Position numbers and translations under genes: made by a program. Shown here one piece after another: positions 16,400 to 24,998 of a DNA stretch of 41,309 bases. The stretch is taken from positions 1-41,309 of the forward strand of contig CAYNNQ010000025.1 in NCBI GenBank assembly GCA_964398785.1, given 5' to 3'. Origin of the DNA: CAYNNQ01 sp964398785. Lineage in GTDB: Bacteria; Desulfobacterota; Desulfovibrionia; Desulfovibrionales; Desulfonatronovibrionaceae. The notes under the pieces are model-generated. The model did not search any database. It had not been told where the DNA came from and saw only the letters and a list, made by a program, of their open reading frames with translations. Positions within the stretch are counted from its first letter, which is position 1. The number at the start of each line of letters is the position of its first letter.

Positions 16400-17167
16400 A
16401 TGACCGAAGACAATAACCAAAATTCGCTTCCCAAAACTGAAGACAACTGGATAAAAGGGGTGTTTTCCACCCAGACGGTAGCCAAGGTGGGTACCGGCAC
16501 CACACAGAGGAAAAATATCCAGAAATCCTATTGGTACGTGAATCAATTGGACGAAGAGCAAGTGGAAATCCAGCCACTTAATGTAAACTATGTCCCTTCC
16601 GGGCCGAAGAAAATCGTCACCAAGGACGCCCTTCTGGAAAAATTTTCCCCGGAACCGGAGTTCTACACATATACAGTATATCCCAAAATGCGGGAATTGA
16701 ACAAGACCATTGCCCGGGCCGACCGCCACCGTTCCAAAGGGGAAAGCTATAGCGCGGAATATGAATACGGCAATGCCCTGAACGTGGATGAAGAGAATAT
16801 ACGGGCCAATTTCGGTCTCGGCTTGACCTATCTGGAGCGCGGAGACAAGTCCAAGGCAAACGACATCTTTGAACGTTTGGTCAAGCTGGACGCGGCCTTT
16901 GAAACGCAGCACAAACACCTTTTCAACGATTTCGGAATAAATCTGCGCAAGCAGGACATGTACGAACAAGCGGTAGACTATTACGGACGGGCCTTGGAAC
17001 TTACCGAGGAGGACGAGAACCTGCACTACAATATCGCTCGTGCCTACTTCGGACTGGAAAAATACAAAAAAGCGCTGGAACACCTGAACAGGGCGCTGGA
17101 GTTGGCTCCGGAACTGCAGGAAGCCAAAAAATTCATATCCTACATGAAGAAGCAAAAGCTTATATAA
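16400..17167 (+). CDS. TPR-repeat protein
   Basis: This 255-residue soluble protein has three to four tetratricopeptide repeats in its second half (residues about 120-245), for example NIARAYFGLEKYKKALEHLNRALEL. The N-terminal third is not recognisable beyond a conserved-looking GVFSTQTVAKVG segment. There is no signal peptide. AAAGAAGGAAT precedes the ATG. Lying between pyrF and an HDOD protein in a run of housekeeping genes, it is probably a protein-interaction scaffold; partners are unknown. Confidence 0.8.
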   Translation: MTEDNNQNSLPKTEDNWIKGVFSTQTVAKVGTGTTQRKNIQKSYWYVNQLDEEQVEIQPLNVNYVPSGPKKIVTKDALLEKFSPEPEFYTYTVYPKMRELNKTIARADRHRSKGESYSAEYEYGNALNVDEENIRANFGLGLTYLERGDKSKANDIFERLVKLDAAFETQHKHLFNDFGINLRKQDMYEQAVDYYGRALELTEEDENLHYNIARAYFGLEKYKKALEHLNRALELAPELQEAKKFISYMKKQKLI

Positions 17168-17183
17168 CTCAGGAAGGGTACAC

Positions 17184-18038
17184 ATGGCTAGTCAGGAAAG
17201 GGGGCAAAACTTCCTCCATCAGGTATCGGAAATTCAGTCTGTATTGCCCATATCCCCCAAACTCATCCAGCGCCTGTTTTCCCAGGCACGGGAAAACTCC
17301 GTGGCCTCCCTGGATGAACTGGCCCAAACTATAGCCCAGGACCAGGGACTGACTGCCCGCGTACTCAAGCGGGCCAATTCCGCCTACTACGGACTCCAGG
17401 CCGAAATATCCAATGTCTCCCGGGCGGTATCCATCCTGGGGCTCTCCCAGCTGCGGGACATCGTTCTCTCCATAGGCCTCAAGACAGTAACCCAGAAAAT
17501 AGACGTCCGGCTTTTGGACCTCATGCATTACTGGAATCATCAGAGCTCCACTGCCCTTCTGGCCCGGGATCTTGCCCGGGATTCCGGATACGAGGAACCG
17601 GACGATCTGCTTACAATCGGCATTTTGCATGACATGGGCAAGCTGATAACTGTTATCTATGACAAGGATGCCTGGATGGAGATAAACTCCCTGGCCCGGG
17701 AAAAGGATCTACCCCTGCACCGGGCGGAAGAGGCGTTCTGGGGTATCGACCACGCCCTTATCGGGGGGATGGTCTTGCAGCACTGGAATCTCCCGGAATG
17801 GATCACCGAGCCGGTGAATTGGCACCATAACCCGGAAATGTCCTCTTCCCGGCACCGCTTTGTCTCCCGCATCATACACGTGGCCAACAGCCTAACACAC
17901 TTGGTTAACGAGGAACCAAGACAGGAAATCACTCCTCATCTGGAAAGACTGGCCCTGGAACGTATTCAGGCCGAAGAAATGGCCGCCCGCACCTTGGAAG
18001 ACCCTTCCGTAACCTACCTGCAGCAGATGTTTATCTAA
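17184..18038 (+). CDS. HDOD domain protein
   Basis: This 284-residue protein has one HDOD domain (about residues 20-215), a relative of HD phosphohydrolases found in signalling proteins. Seen are LPISPKLIQRLFSQARE, the helix LTARVLKRANSAYYGL, the VSRAVSILGLSQLRDIVLS segment and ILHDMGKL, which retains an HD dipeptide. HDOD proteins usually lack catalytic metal ligands and act in regulation of motility, cell cycle or biofilm. No partner domain is attached. AGGAAGGG precedes the ATG. Confidence 0.88.
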   Translation: MASQERGQNFLHQVSEIQSVLPISPKLIQRLFSQARENSVASLDELAQTIAQDQGLTARVLKRANSAYYGLQAEISNVSRAVSILGLSQLRDIVLSIGLKTVTQKIDVRLLDLMHYWNHQSSTALLARDLARDSGYEEPDDLLTIGILHDMGKLITVIYDKDAWMEINSLAREKDLPLHRAEEAFWGIDHALIGGMVLQHWNLPEWITEPVNWHHNPEMSSSRHRFVSRIIHVANSLTHLVNEEPRQEITPHLERLALERIQAEEMAARTLEDPSVTYLQQMFI

Positions 18039-18042
18039 TATT

Positions 18043-19740
18043 ATGAGCTGGAAGTTAATCAATCCCCCGGCGGACTCCAGCAAAATCCGGGAAATGTCTT
18101 CACGGATGGGCATTTCCCCGCTTTTGGTCACTTTACTCTTGCAGCGCGGACAAAGCACCGCGGAAGAGATTTCCTCCTTTTTAAACCCGGCTTTAAGACA
18201 TCTAAGCCCTTTGCACGAATGGCCGGGCCTGGAGGAGGGTGCCGAAATTCTGGCCCAAAGCATCAAAAACGGGGACAAAATCCTGGTATGGGGCGACTAT
18301 GATGTGGACGGCATAACCTCCACCGCCCTGATAAAAGACTTTTTCCGGCGCCGGGGACTCAGCCTGGACCACTATATCCCGGACAGACTACAGGAAGGCT
18401 ATGGCCTGAGTATGGAAGGGATCGAGAATCTGGCCGCCAAAGGGGTAAACACCCTGATTACAGTTGACTGCGGGATCTCCAGCTCCCGGGAAATCGAACG
18501 CGCCCGGGAACTTGGGATGCGGACAATTCTGACCGACCATCACCTCCCCGGGAACGAACTCCCGCCGGCGGATGCAATCATCAACCCCAAGTGTTTTGAG
18601 TGCCCTTGCCAGGAATTGGCCGGAGTGGGGGCGGCCTTTCTGCTCATGGCCGCGCTCAACCGCGAACTAGGGGATCCCCGGGTGGATATACGCGATTTTC
18701 TGGACTTGGTGGCCATGGGTTCCATAGCGGACATAGTCGATCTAACCGGGGAAAATCGTATATTGGTCAAAAATGGCATCCTGCTCCTCAATCAACCCAA
18801 ACGTCCGGGAATTCAGGCCCTGAAGGAAGTAAGCGGGCTGGACGGGATCAACAGTCTTGGCTCCGGGCATGTAGGCTTTGCCCTGGCCCCGCGCCTAAAT
18901 GCCGCCGGCCGCCTGGGGTCTCCGGAAACCGCCATTGAATTGCTTTTGGCAGACGACTGGTCCACTGCCCGGAAAAAGGCTACTCATCTAGACCAGATGA
19001 ATACCCGGCGCAAACAGAAAGAAGAGGAGATCCTCCAGGAAGCCCGGGAGATGGCCGGTGAACAAAAAAACCAAATGGGGCTGGTCCTGTACTCTCCGGA
19101 CTGGCACCACGGGGTGATTGGTATCGTCGCTTCCAGGATAGTGGAGGAATTTCACCGGCCCTGTCTTATACTGGCCGAGCAGGACGGTGTGCTCAAAGGA
19201 TCCGGCCGAAGTATTCCGGGTTTCGATCTCTTCTCCGGGCTAAAAACAGTACAAGATCTATTGATCAGCTTCGGGGGGCACAAGATGGCCGCGGGCTTAA
19301 CTGTTTCCCAGCAGAACTTGGCGGCCCTGCGGGAAGCATTTTCCGCAGCCGTGCAAAGTGTTTTCGGAGACACCCCGCCAGAAAAGAAAATAGTCGCCGA
19401 CGCCCAGGTAGACTTAAAGCAGCTCACCCCGGAACTCTTGAAAGAGCTGGACATAATGCAACCGTTCGGAGCGGGGAACGCCAACCCCGTGTTTGTCTCT
19501 CCCCCCCTTAGGATCAGCAGCATGGCGCTCTTTGGTCAGGGAAAACACGTAAAAATGGAACTCACGGATCCTGACCACGGGATAACTCTACGGGGTAAAA
19601 TCTGGCGCCGCGGGGAAGAATTCCAAAACGTCGATCTGAAAAACAAGAAGGCAATAGTGGCCTACCGCCCAAAAATGGAAACTTACAAAGGACTTATGAG
19701 CATCAATCTGCATATAAGTGAAATACTGGAGATCCGCTAG
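18043..19740 (+). CDS. recJ: Single-stranded-DNA exonuclease RecJ
   Basis: This 565-residue 5'-3' exonuclease serves recombination and mismatch repair. The DHH phosphoesterase motifs are clear: WGDYDVDGITSTA (Asp85, Asp87, Asp89), VDCGISS, and DHH at residues 165-167. Later come LDLVAMGSIADIVDL, the DHHA1 part with SGRSIPGFDLF and GGHKMAAGLTV, and a C-terminal OB-like region containing QPFGAGNANPVF. Its length is normal. The TAG stop abuts the ATG of the next gene with no gap. Confidence 0.96.
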   Translation: MSWKLINPPADSSKIREMSSRMGISPLLVTLLLQRGQSTAEEISSFLNPALRHLSPLHEWPGLEEGAEILAQSIKNGDKILVWGDYDVDGITSTALIKDFFRRRGLSLDHYIPDRLQEGYGLSMEGIENLAAKGVNTLITVDCGISSSREIERARELGMRTILTDHHLPGNELPPADAIINPKCFECPCQELAGVGAAFLLMAALNRELGDPRVDIRDFLDLVAMGSIADIVDLTGENRILVKNGILLLNQPKRPGIQALKEVSGLDGINSLGSGHVGFALAPRLNAAGRLGSPETAIELLLADDWSTARKKATHLDQMNTRRKQKEEEILQEAREMAGEQKNQMGLVLYSPDWHHGVIGIVASRIVEEFHRPCLILAEQDGVLKGSGRSIPGFDLFSGLKTVQDLLISFGGHKMAAGLTVSQQNLAALREAFSAAVQSVFGDTPPEKKIVADAQVDLKQLTPELLKELDIMQPFGAGNANPVFVSPPLRISSMALFGQGKHVKMELTDPDHGITLRGKIWRRGEEFQNVDLKNKKAIVAYRPKMETYKGLMSINLHISEILEIR

Positions 19741-21357
19741 ATGATTTTCTCCTTCCTGGCCACTCTGCTAGGAGGACTGGGCCTTTTCCTGCACGGCATG
19801 TCCACTCTTACCAGCGGGCTGCAGCAAGCAGCCGGCACCAGCTTACGCAACATTCTCAAGAAATCCACTTATCCCCTGTACAAGGGAGTCTTTTCCGGGT
19901 TTACCATTACAGCCCTTGTCCAGAGCTCCTCGGCGGTCACTGTAGCCGTCATCGGCTTCGTCAACGCGGGTATAATGGATCTTTTCCGCTCCATGGGGGT
20001 CATTTACGGAAGCAATATCGGAACAACGATAACCGGGTGGTTGGTCACCGCCATCGGCTACAGCGTGCATATTCAGAGCCTGGCCCTGCCCCTTATCGGA
20101 TTTGGGGTTATACTCCGTTTGACCGGGAAAAAAAATCGACGGGCGCATATCGGAGATGCCCTGGTCGGATTCGGACTTTTCTTTCTGGGTATCGACCTTT
20201 TGCAGGAAGGTTTCGGGGCCCTGGGTAAAGATCTGGACCTGAACGCTATAGCTTCCGGTCACATCTGGAATGTTCCCGCCTTTGTCGGGGTGGGCTTCCT
20301 CCTTACCCTGCTTATGCAGAGTTCCAGCGGGTCCATGGCCGTGGTTCTTACCGCCGCCATTAGCGGGATGATCGGGATGGAAAGTGCTGCAGCCGCTGTG
20401 ATCGGAGCCAATATCGGGACAACATCCACTGCTGCCCTGGCGGTTATCGGTGCCACCTCCAATGCCAAAAAAGTCGCTTGGGGACACATCATCTTTAACC
20501 TGGTCACTGGAGCCGTGGCCTTGATGCTCCTTCCAGTCCTTTTGCGTACAGTGGGTGTAATTCAGGCCAATGTACCCGTAGCCTCAGGTGCAGCAGGCAC
20601 CCTGGCTCTCTTCCACACCACATTCAACATCCTGGGGTTGCTTATTATGTGGCCCTTCACTCATAAGCTGGTCAACTTTCTTGAAAGAAGGATTGGGGAA
20701 AGCGGAAGCGCCCAAGCCCAATACCTGGACCAGACACTGATAAGCACCCCGAGACTGGCTATAGATGCTGTCTCCATGGAACTGGACAGAATCGGACAAA
20801 AGACACGCCAAACACTCCAGAATCTCTTGTTCGAAGAGCAAGAAAAACATCTTTCCCGTACTCGAATGGAAATCTCCAACCTGGTAGAGTCCTGTCAAGC
20901 ATACAGTATGCATATCCAACAACAGGACATGCTCCCGGAAGTAAGCTCCATGGTGCCAATCGCTCTTCGGATAGCCCAGTATTATCGGAGCATCGGGGAG
21001 AATATCCAGGATCTTCGGGAACAGCAGATCCTCCTTCCTCAAATCGCCGACGAAACCATAAAAAACAAAGTGGACAATTTCCTGCAGGAATGCAGGTATA
21101 TTCTGCAAGTGGCTGACCACCCCTGTTCGGAGGACTTCGAAAACGCGGACAAAAAACTAGAGCATTTAACCTCGACTTACCACCGCCTTAAAGAGGCCCT
21201 TCTTCAGGCCGGGGCCGAAAATCGAGTAGATATGTCCCACATGGTCCAGTATCTGGATTACTATAGCCTAGTTCACAAAACATTGGACAGGACTTTAAAA
21301 GCGGCAGTTTATTGGTTTGAACTCCGCACGCGAGAGGAAGCCTGTCGAACAAGCTAA
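19741..21357 (+). CDS. Na/Pi cotransporter family protein with PhoU-like C-terminal domain
   Basis: This 538-residue inner-membrane protein has two Na/Pi-cotransporter repeats, each with the signature QSSS: QSSSAVT at residues 61-67 and QSSSGSM at 193-199, each followed by NIGTT. About eight membrane segments occupy residues 1-330. The last 190 residues are soluble and helical, as in PhoU-fused members of the NptA/YjbB family. The likely role is sodium-coupled phosphate movement or export. It starts directly after recJ and ends the long plus-strand run. A MITE-like element lies 11 bases downstream. Confidence 0.92.
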   Translation: MIFSFLATLLGGLGLFLHGMSTLTSGLQQAAGTSLRNILKKSTYPLYKGVFSGFTITALVQSSSAVTVAVIGFVNAGIMDLFRSMGVIYGSNIGTTITGWLVTAIGYSVHIQSLALPLIGFGVILRLTGKKNRRAHIGDALVGFGLFFLGIDLLQEGFGALGKDLDLNAIASGHIWNVPAFVGVGFLLTLLMQSSSGSMAVVLTAAISGMIGMESAAAAVIGANIGTTSTAALAVIGATSNAKKVAWGHIIFNLVTGAVALMLLPVLLRTVGVIQANVPVASGAAGTLALFHTTFNILGLLIMWPFTHKLVNFLERRIGESGSAQAQYLDQTLISTPRLAIDAVSMELDRIGQKTRQTLQNLLFEEQEKHLSRTRMEISNLVESCQAYSMHIQQQDMLPEVSSMVPIALRIAQYYRSIGENIQDLREQQILLPQIADETIKNKVDNFLQECRYILQVADHPCSEDFENADKKLEHLTSTYHRLKEALLQAGAENRVDMSHMVQYLDYYSLVHKTLDRTLKAAVYWFELRTREEACRTS

Positions 21358-21368
21358 ATCCGGGTCCT

Positions 21369-21660
21369 CGACGTTTGATGTGGATTTTCTCCGCCTGATC
21401 TTTTTTTGGCCAAACTACCGGCCCGGTGTTTTCTAGGCCCCGCCAAAGGGCTATGCTTGCCCCCTCCGGGCTCTTGTTCTTGGAGGAAAAAAATGTTTTG
21501 TTGCATTCAAGTTAGTACTATCGCCTGTCTGCATTCAGAGTTGCTCCCCGGTCCGGCTTCCCCCTTTTGGCAGGGCCTAGAAAACGCGCGGGCTTCTCGC
21601 TAAAAGCCCCTAAAAAGATCAGGAGGAGAAAGTATAAAAAATCCTCAGGCTGTGTCGGAG
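21369..21660. repeat. MITE-like inverted-repeat element, copy 2 (longer centre)
   Basis: The left arm (about 21379-21435) reads TGTGGATTTTCTCC, GCCTGATCTTTTT, TTTTCTAGGCCCCGCC. Most of it has its reverse complement in the right arm (about 21575-21646), giving a long imperfect hairpin. The outer sequence matches copy 1 at 6541-6700 on both ends, but the centre is about 130 bases longer. It lies directly after the Na/Pi transporter gene, as copy 1 does after dnaK. No gene is encoded in the centre. Confidence 0.72.
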
Positions 21661-21664
21661 AGCC

Positions 21665-21784
21665 CTAAATCCTGTCCTCCAGAACGTAAAGATCAAGGAC
21701 CGCACCGGTAACATCGCTCTTGCCGGTAAACCAAAATGCTATCATCCCGATAGCCTGAAGCATCAAAATTATTTCCGGCCCTGA
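21665..21784 (-). pseudogene. Relic: 3' end of a Lgt-like gene
   Basis: Read on the minus strand, the last 38-39 codons give LQAIGMIAFWFTGKSDVTG...DRI and a stop at 21667-21665. The intact gene at 28376-29416 ends LQAVGLITFWFTGKSDVTG...DRI, so this is a truncated homolog with several substitutions. The reading stops at a junction near 21775-21784, where a dedA fragment starts on the other strand. No start codon or upstream gene part exists. Confidence 0.88.
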
Positions 21785-21864
21785 ATCTGCTGGTATCGCT
21801 TGTATGGGTAATAGCCATGGCCACTGCCGGAACAAAGCTGGCCGGCCTCATGGATATATTTTAA
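21778..21864 (+). pseudogene. Relic: 3' end of a dedA-family gene
   Basis: On the plus strand the codons read ALNLLVSLVWVIAMATAGTK and then LAGLMDIF followed by TAA at 21862-21864. The intact dedA at 33360-33833 has ALNLLISFIWVVALFMAGTK and LAG at the same place. The gene is missing its first roughly 120 codons. It joins the Lgt-like relic directly, through a short CCGG/GGCC sequence that may have served as a deletion endpoint. Its C-terminus is probably the ancestral dedA end. Confidence 0.85.
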
Positions 21865-22061
21865 CTCATAACCAGATCCTGCCCGGTTTATTTCCCTTCG
21901 TTACCGCATACCAAAAATACGTGTGGGCCCTGGTGGGAAAAGGGGGAACGTCCCACATTATATAACAGACGGGATCAGCGATGCTGTTGTATGCGCAAGT
22001 CGGCCATCTTCAGGTTTACTTTCTCCAATGCGTATTCCGCCAAATCCGGCCCTCGTTTTCA

Positions 22062-22385
22062 TTAAACCGCCCGGGCATTCTCGTCGCGCTCATAAAACAC
22101 AACCCCGACCCGCTCAATATGCTCGCGCAGAGGGCGATGCGCGACTTCATGCAACACCGTAACATCCAGGATATAGGGTAAATCAAGATCGTCCAATTCC
22201 AAAAGAATCTGATCCCGCTCTTTTGCGGAAATTGCTTCACCCTGGAGATTAAGGTCGATATCCGATCCGGACTTCTGGGTATCCTTGGCCCGGGACCCGT
22301 AAAGCATGGCCCGCTCCACCACAGGGTGTTCGGCAAGGACTCCGTGAATCTTTTTTATTACGTCCTCGTTTAGCCCGAATCGCAT
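22062..22385 (-). CDS. MNT-type nucleotidyltransferase, antitoxin of a HepT/MntA pair
   Basis: This 107-residue minimal nucleotidyltransferase has the catalytic pattern GSRAKDTQKSGSDID (Gly31-Ser32, Asp43, Asp45). In characterised MntA-HepT systems MntA AMPylates a tyrosine of the HepT RNase and so silences it. The ATG at 22385 overlaps the stop of the upstream partner gene (TGATG); a GTG one codon earlier is also possible. The toxin-first order and overlap support a toxin-antitoxin operon. Confidence 0.86.
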   Translation of the reverse strand: MRFGLNEDVIKKIHGVLAEHPVVERAMLYGSRAKDTQKSGSDIDLNLQGEAISAKERDQILLELDDLDLPYILDVTVLHEVAHRPLREHIERVGVVFYERDENARAV

Positions 22386-22810
22386 CACTCTTCCTCGGAT
22401 TCTGCAAGGATTGCGTTGAACCGTTCAGCCATTTTTTTAAACTGGGGGAAATAATCGGCCAGGATCCGTTCGGCTATCTCCCGGGCAACGTCGAGATTGT
22501 AGGTGTGAGAAGAACGGTTTCGGTCCAGAATCATGGTCATCCAAATTTCGCCGTTCTCTATCAAGCCATTTTTGAAAGCAGAGCGGACCGCGCCCTTGGA
22601 GCCGATAATATCGCTGATTCCCTGGTGCTCCAGATAATCCTTGAGCACCTTCCAGGCCAATTCGTGCGTAAACTCAAATCCCTGAATGAGTCCCTGTTCT
22701 TCCAATTCGGAAAGACCACGCTCATGGGCAAGCTCCACCGCGTCGGCAAGCCTGGCAAGCGCCTGCTGATAATTGTCGAAACGCTGTTTCCACCGAATGT
22801 CTTCAAACAT
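22385..22810 (-). CDS. HepT/HI0074-family protein, probable toxin partner of the nucleotidyltransferase
   Basis: This 141-residue all-helical protein is of the nucleotidyltransferase-substrate-binding (HI0074/HepT) family: RFDNYQQALARLADAV at the start and FEFTHELAWKVLKDYL in the middle. The motif R-x4-H-x-Y is present as RNRSSHTY (Arg97, His102, Tyr104). In HepT toxins this is the RNase active site, and the Tyr is the residue AMPylated by MntA. GAGGAG lies eight bases before the ATG. It is first in a two-gene minus-strand operon. Whether it is an active toxin or only the older HI0074-type binding partner is not decidable here. Confidence 0.84.
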   Translation of the reverse strand: MFEDIRWKQRFDNYQQALARLADAVELAHERGLSELEEQGLIQGFEFTHELAWKVLKDYLEHQGISDIIGSKGAVRSAFKNGLIENGEIWMTMILDRNRSSHTYNLDVAREIAERILADYFPQFKKMAERFNAILAESEEE

Positions 22811-23341
22811 GGATCACTCCTCTTGGCGCTATGTAAAAGCAGAATCTTGACCGCTCGATTTAAGACAATTGATTTTGTCATTTTTTCAATCAACGCGCAA
22901 ATCTCTTTCGGCAATCGTAGTCATTGCTTTCGATATTATTGTGCCACCCGGTAGCCAAACATTCTCTCCAGCATCTTTCTGAATGAACAAAGTGAGTGGA
23001 GAAGCTCTAGAGGGAGTACTGCCCCCACCCGAAAACAGGGGCTAGCCCCCCCTCAAAAAATTATAATGAGCAGATATGGGGTTGCACCTGTATACCCAAA
23101 TCCGTCTGTGGATATTTTCAAACAGGGGAAGGAGTCTTTCCGCAAACTCCCCTGGTATTTGCTTTGTACAAAAAAGGGAATTTCTCCCCACCGTCCGGAA
23201 ATCAATGGCTGCTGCCGGCATGCGACAAAAACATATCCAGAAATTTATTCAAGTACCCGGAGTCACACACAGGATTTATTTCTTGACACCGTGTCTAACG
23301 AATTCCTAAAAATATGATAAAAAGATACATTTGGAGTTTTT
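22811..23341. other. Intergenic region between hepT-like and NSS transporter genes
   Basis: I see no supported gene in these 531 bases. A palindrome GGGGCTAGCCCC lies near 23038-23049. A second hairpin, CAGGGG with AGT against ACT with CCCCTG, lies at about 23123-23153. Neither is followed by a proper T-run on the plus strand. The two divergent flanking genes need promoters here. Confidence 0.5.
23283..23312 (+). promoter_or_regulatory. Candidate promoter of the NSS transporter gene
   Basis: TTGACA (23283-23288) is followed after 18 bases by TAAAAA (23307-23312), 30 bases before the ATG at 23342. TTGGAG follows as a ribosome binding site. The -35 is perfect and the -10 is a four-of-six match. 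Confidence 0.45.
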
Positions 23342-24661
23342 ATGCAAAGAGAGACCTGGACCGGGAAAATGGGCTTCATTCTGGCCTGCGTGGGCTCGGC
23401 CATCGGACTGGGCAACATCTGGCTCTTTTCCTGGCGCATGGGCGCTTACGGCGGAGCCGCCTTTCTTATTCCCTATCTCCTGTTCGTGTTCGGCATCGCC
23501 AGCGTCGGACTCATGGAGGAATGGGCCTTCGGACGCAGCCAGAGAAAAGGAGCCATAGGCGCGTTTGAAAACGTGTTCAATGCCAGAAAGCCGGGCTCGG
23601 GCAAGCTGGGCGCGGTCATCGGCATCATCCCGGTTCTGGCCGTATTTTGCATATTCATTTTCTACGCCATAGTCATCGGCTGGCTCCTCAAGTATCTGTT
23701 CCTGGCCGTCGGTGGAGCGTTCAGCACAATGGACATCTCCGAATATTTCGGGGCCTTTGCCGGGACCACCGCCACCATCGGCTGGCACGCAGCCGGAGTC
23801 CTGGGGACAATGCTTATCGTACTCTTCGGGATTCAAAAGGGGATTGAAAAGGCGAACAAAATCATGATGCCCGTTCTCTTCGCCATCCTGATAATCCTTT
23901 TGATCCGCTCCGTTACTCTCCCCGGGGCAGGAGAAGGCATAGCCTATATGTTCGTCCCGGAGTGGTCCAAACTGGCCAGCATAGAAACCTGGATCATGGC
24001 CCTGGGCCAGGCGTTTTTCACCCTCAGCCTGGGCGGGGCGACCATGCTCGTTTACGGCAGCTACGCCCGGGAGGATACAGTTATCCTCTCCTCTTCCATG
24101 CAGACCGTTTTGTTCAACTTCCTGGCCTCGATCCTGGCCGCCTTCGCCATTATCCCGGCGGTTTTCGCCTTCGGACTGGACCCGGCCGCCGGCCCGGGAC
24201 TCTTGTTCGTGACCCTGCCCAATGTGTTCGCCAAAATGCCCGGCGGGCATATCTTCGGGGTGCTCTTTTTCCTGTCCGTTGTCTTTGCCGGATTCTCCTC
24301 CTCGGTGAGCATGCTGGAACCGGCTGTGGAGGGGCTCATGGACAAGACCGGGATGCGCCGCTCCATTGCGGTGGTCATTTTAAGCGCGGTGGCCTTTGCC
24401 GTGGGCCTGCCCCTGGCCGTGGACATGGGCAGATTCGGGACCTGGGCGGACATAGCCACCATATACGTTCTCCCGCTCGGGGCGGTAGTGGCCGCGGTGG
24501 TCTTTTTCTGGGTCTATGGCGCGGACAAGGCCCGGGCGGAGATAAACAGGCACGCCGCCCATCCCGTGGGCAAATGGTTCGAGGCCTACGCCAAGTACGT
24601 GTTCGTGGCCGTGGCCCTTCTGGTCATGATTCTGAATATCGTTTTCGGTGGGATCGGATAA
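23342..24661 (+). CDS. Neurotransmitter:sodium symporter (SNF/NSS) family transporter
   Basis: This 439-residue inner-membrane protein has about eleven or twelve transmembrane helices. It begins with the family start ETWTGKMGFILACVGSAIGLGNIW, which forms the sodium and substrate site in LeuT-like proteins. Usually WRFPY follows; here it reads WLFSWRMGAYGGAAF, so the substrate pocket may differ. The likely substrate is an amino acid or amine, imported with sodium. The last codons, ILNIVFGGIG, lie inside a segment duplicated at the end of the dedA gene at 33360-33833. Confidence 0.92.
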   Translation: MQRETWTGKMGFILACVGSAIGLGNIWLFSWRMGAYGGAAFLIPYLLFVFGIASVGLMEEWAFGRSQRKGAIGAFENVFNARKPGSGKLGAVIGIIPVLAVFCIFIFYAIVIGWLLKYLFLAVGGAFSTMDISEYFGAFAGTTATIGWHAAGVLGTMLIVLFGIQKGIEKANKIMMPVLFAILIILLIRSVTLPGAGEGIAYMFVPEWSKLASIETWIMALGQAFFTLSLGGATMLVYGSYAREDTVILSSSMQTVLFNFLASILAAFAIIPAVFAFGLDPAAGPGLLFVTLPNVFAKMPGGHIFGVLFFLSVVFAGFSSSVSMLEPAVEGLMDKTGMRRSIAVVILSAVAFAVGLPLAVDMGRFGTWADIATIYVLPLGAVVAAVVFFWVYGADKARAEINRHAAHPVGKWFEAYAKYVFVAVALLVMILNIVFGGIG

Positions 24662-24873
24662 ATTTTGCGGACAATCAGGAACTGCCAGGGCGGTAAAGGC
24701 AGGGGGCGGTTTCCACCACAAAGAGCACTAAGGACACGAAGGTTATGCTTGCTGAACTGTTGAGTCGGGCCGTTGGCTGTGCCATCAAAATCCACCGAGA
24801 GCTGGGCCGGGTGCTGCGCCAGTCCATTGTACGAAGAGGTCCGGCACACGAACTGAAATTTAGCGGGATCAAG
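24629..24873 (+). repeat. Segmental direct duplication, copy A
   Basis: About 245 bases, from ATTCTGAATATCGTTTTCGG within the last codons of the NSS gene to GAACTG...GGGATCAAG, recur at 33801-34043 with mostly high identity. The identity is strongest over the first 180 bases. It covers the NSS 3' end, a spacer and a degraded GxxExxY-type gene. Since ILNIVFGGIG fits as a natural NSS C-terminus, this copy is probably the source. Confidence 0.88.
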
Positions 24874-24888
24874 CATTTCGTTCTCTGA
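24745..24888 (+). pseudogene. Degraded GxxExxY-family remnant, copy A
   Basis: The 47-codon frame reads MLAELLSRAVGCAIKIHREL, then a stretch where the family has G-P-G-L-L-E-S-x-Y, then AHELKFSGI and a stop. The start VGCAIKIHRELG and the AHEL block are typical of GxxExxY proteins (PD-(D/E)XK relatives about 120-130 residues long). The namesake motif is lost (GRVLRQSIV) and the C-terminal half is absent. An upstream phrase ACCACAAAGAGCACTAAGG also resembles the lead-in often seen before such genes. Confidence 0.65.
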
Positions 24889-24998
24889 TGCCTTATTGCT
24901 CTTCATGTCTTTCGTTATAAAACTTCCGGAGTAACGAACCTGTCAGTGCAAGGAACGACTAGCCGCAACCAGTGACCGGCACTTTATACCCTTTTAAA

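Noticed and set aside
23066..23317. Two short overlapping plus-strand frames before the NSS gene
   Set aside because: No ribosome binding site, no conserved pattern, and they cover the candidate NSS promoter.
24586..24906. Minus-strand frame of 106 codons over the duplicated segment
   Set aside because: Antisense to the NSS 3' end and the GxxExxY remnant; a similar antisense frame in copy B reflects only the shared DNA.
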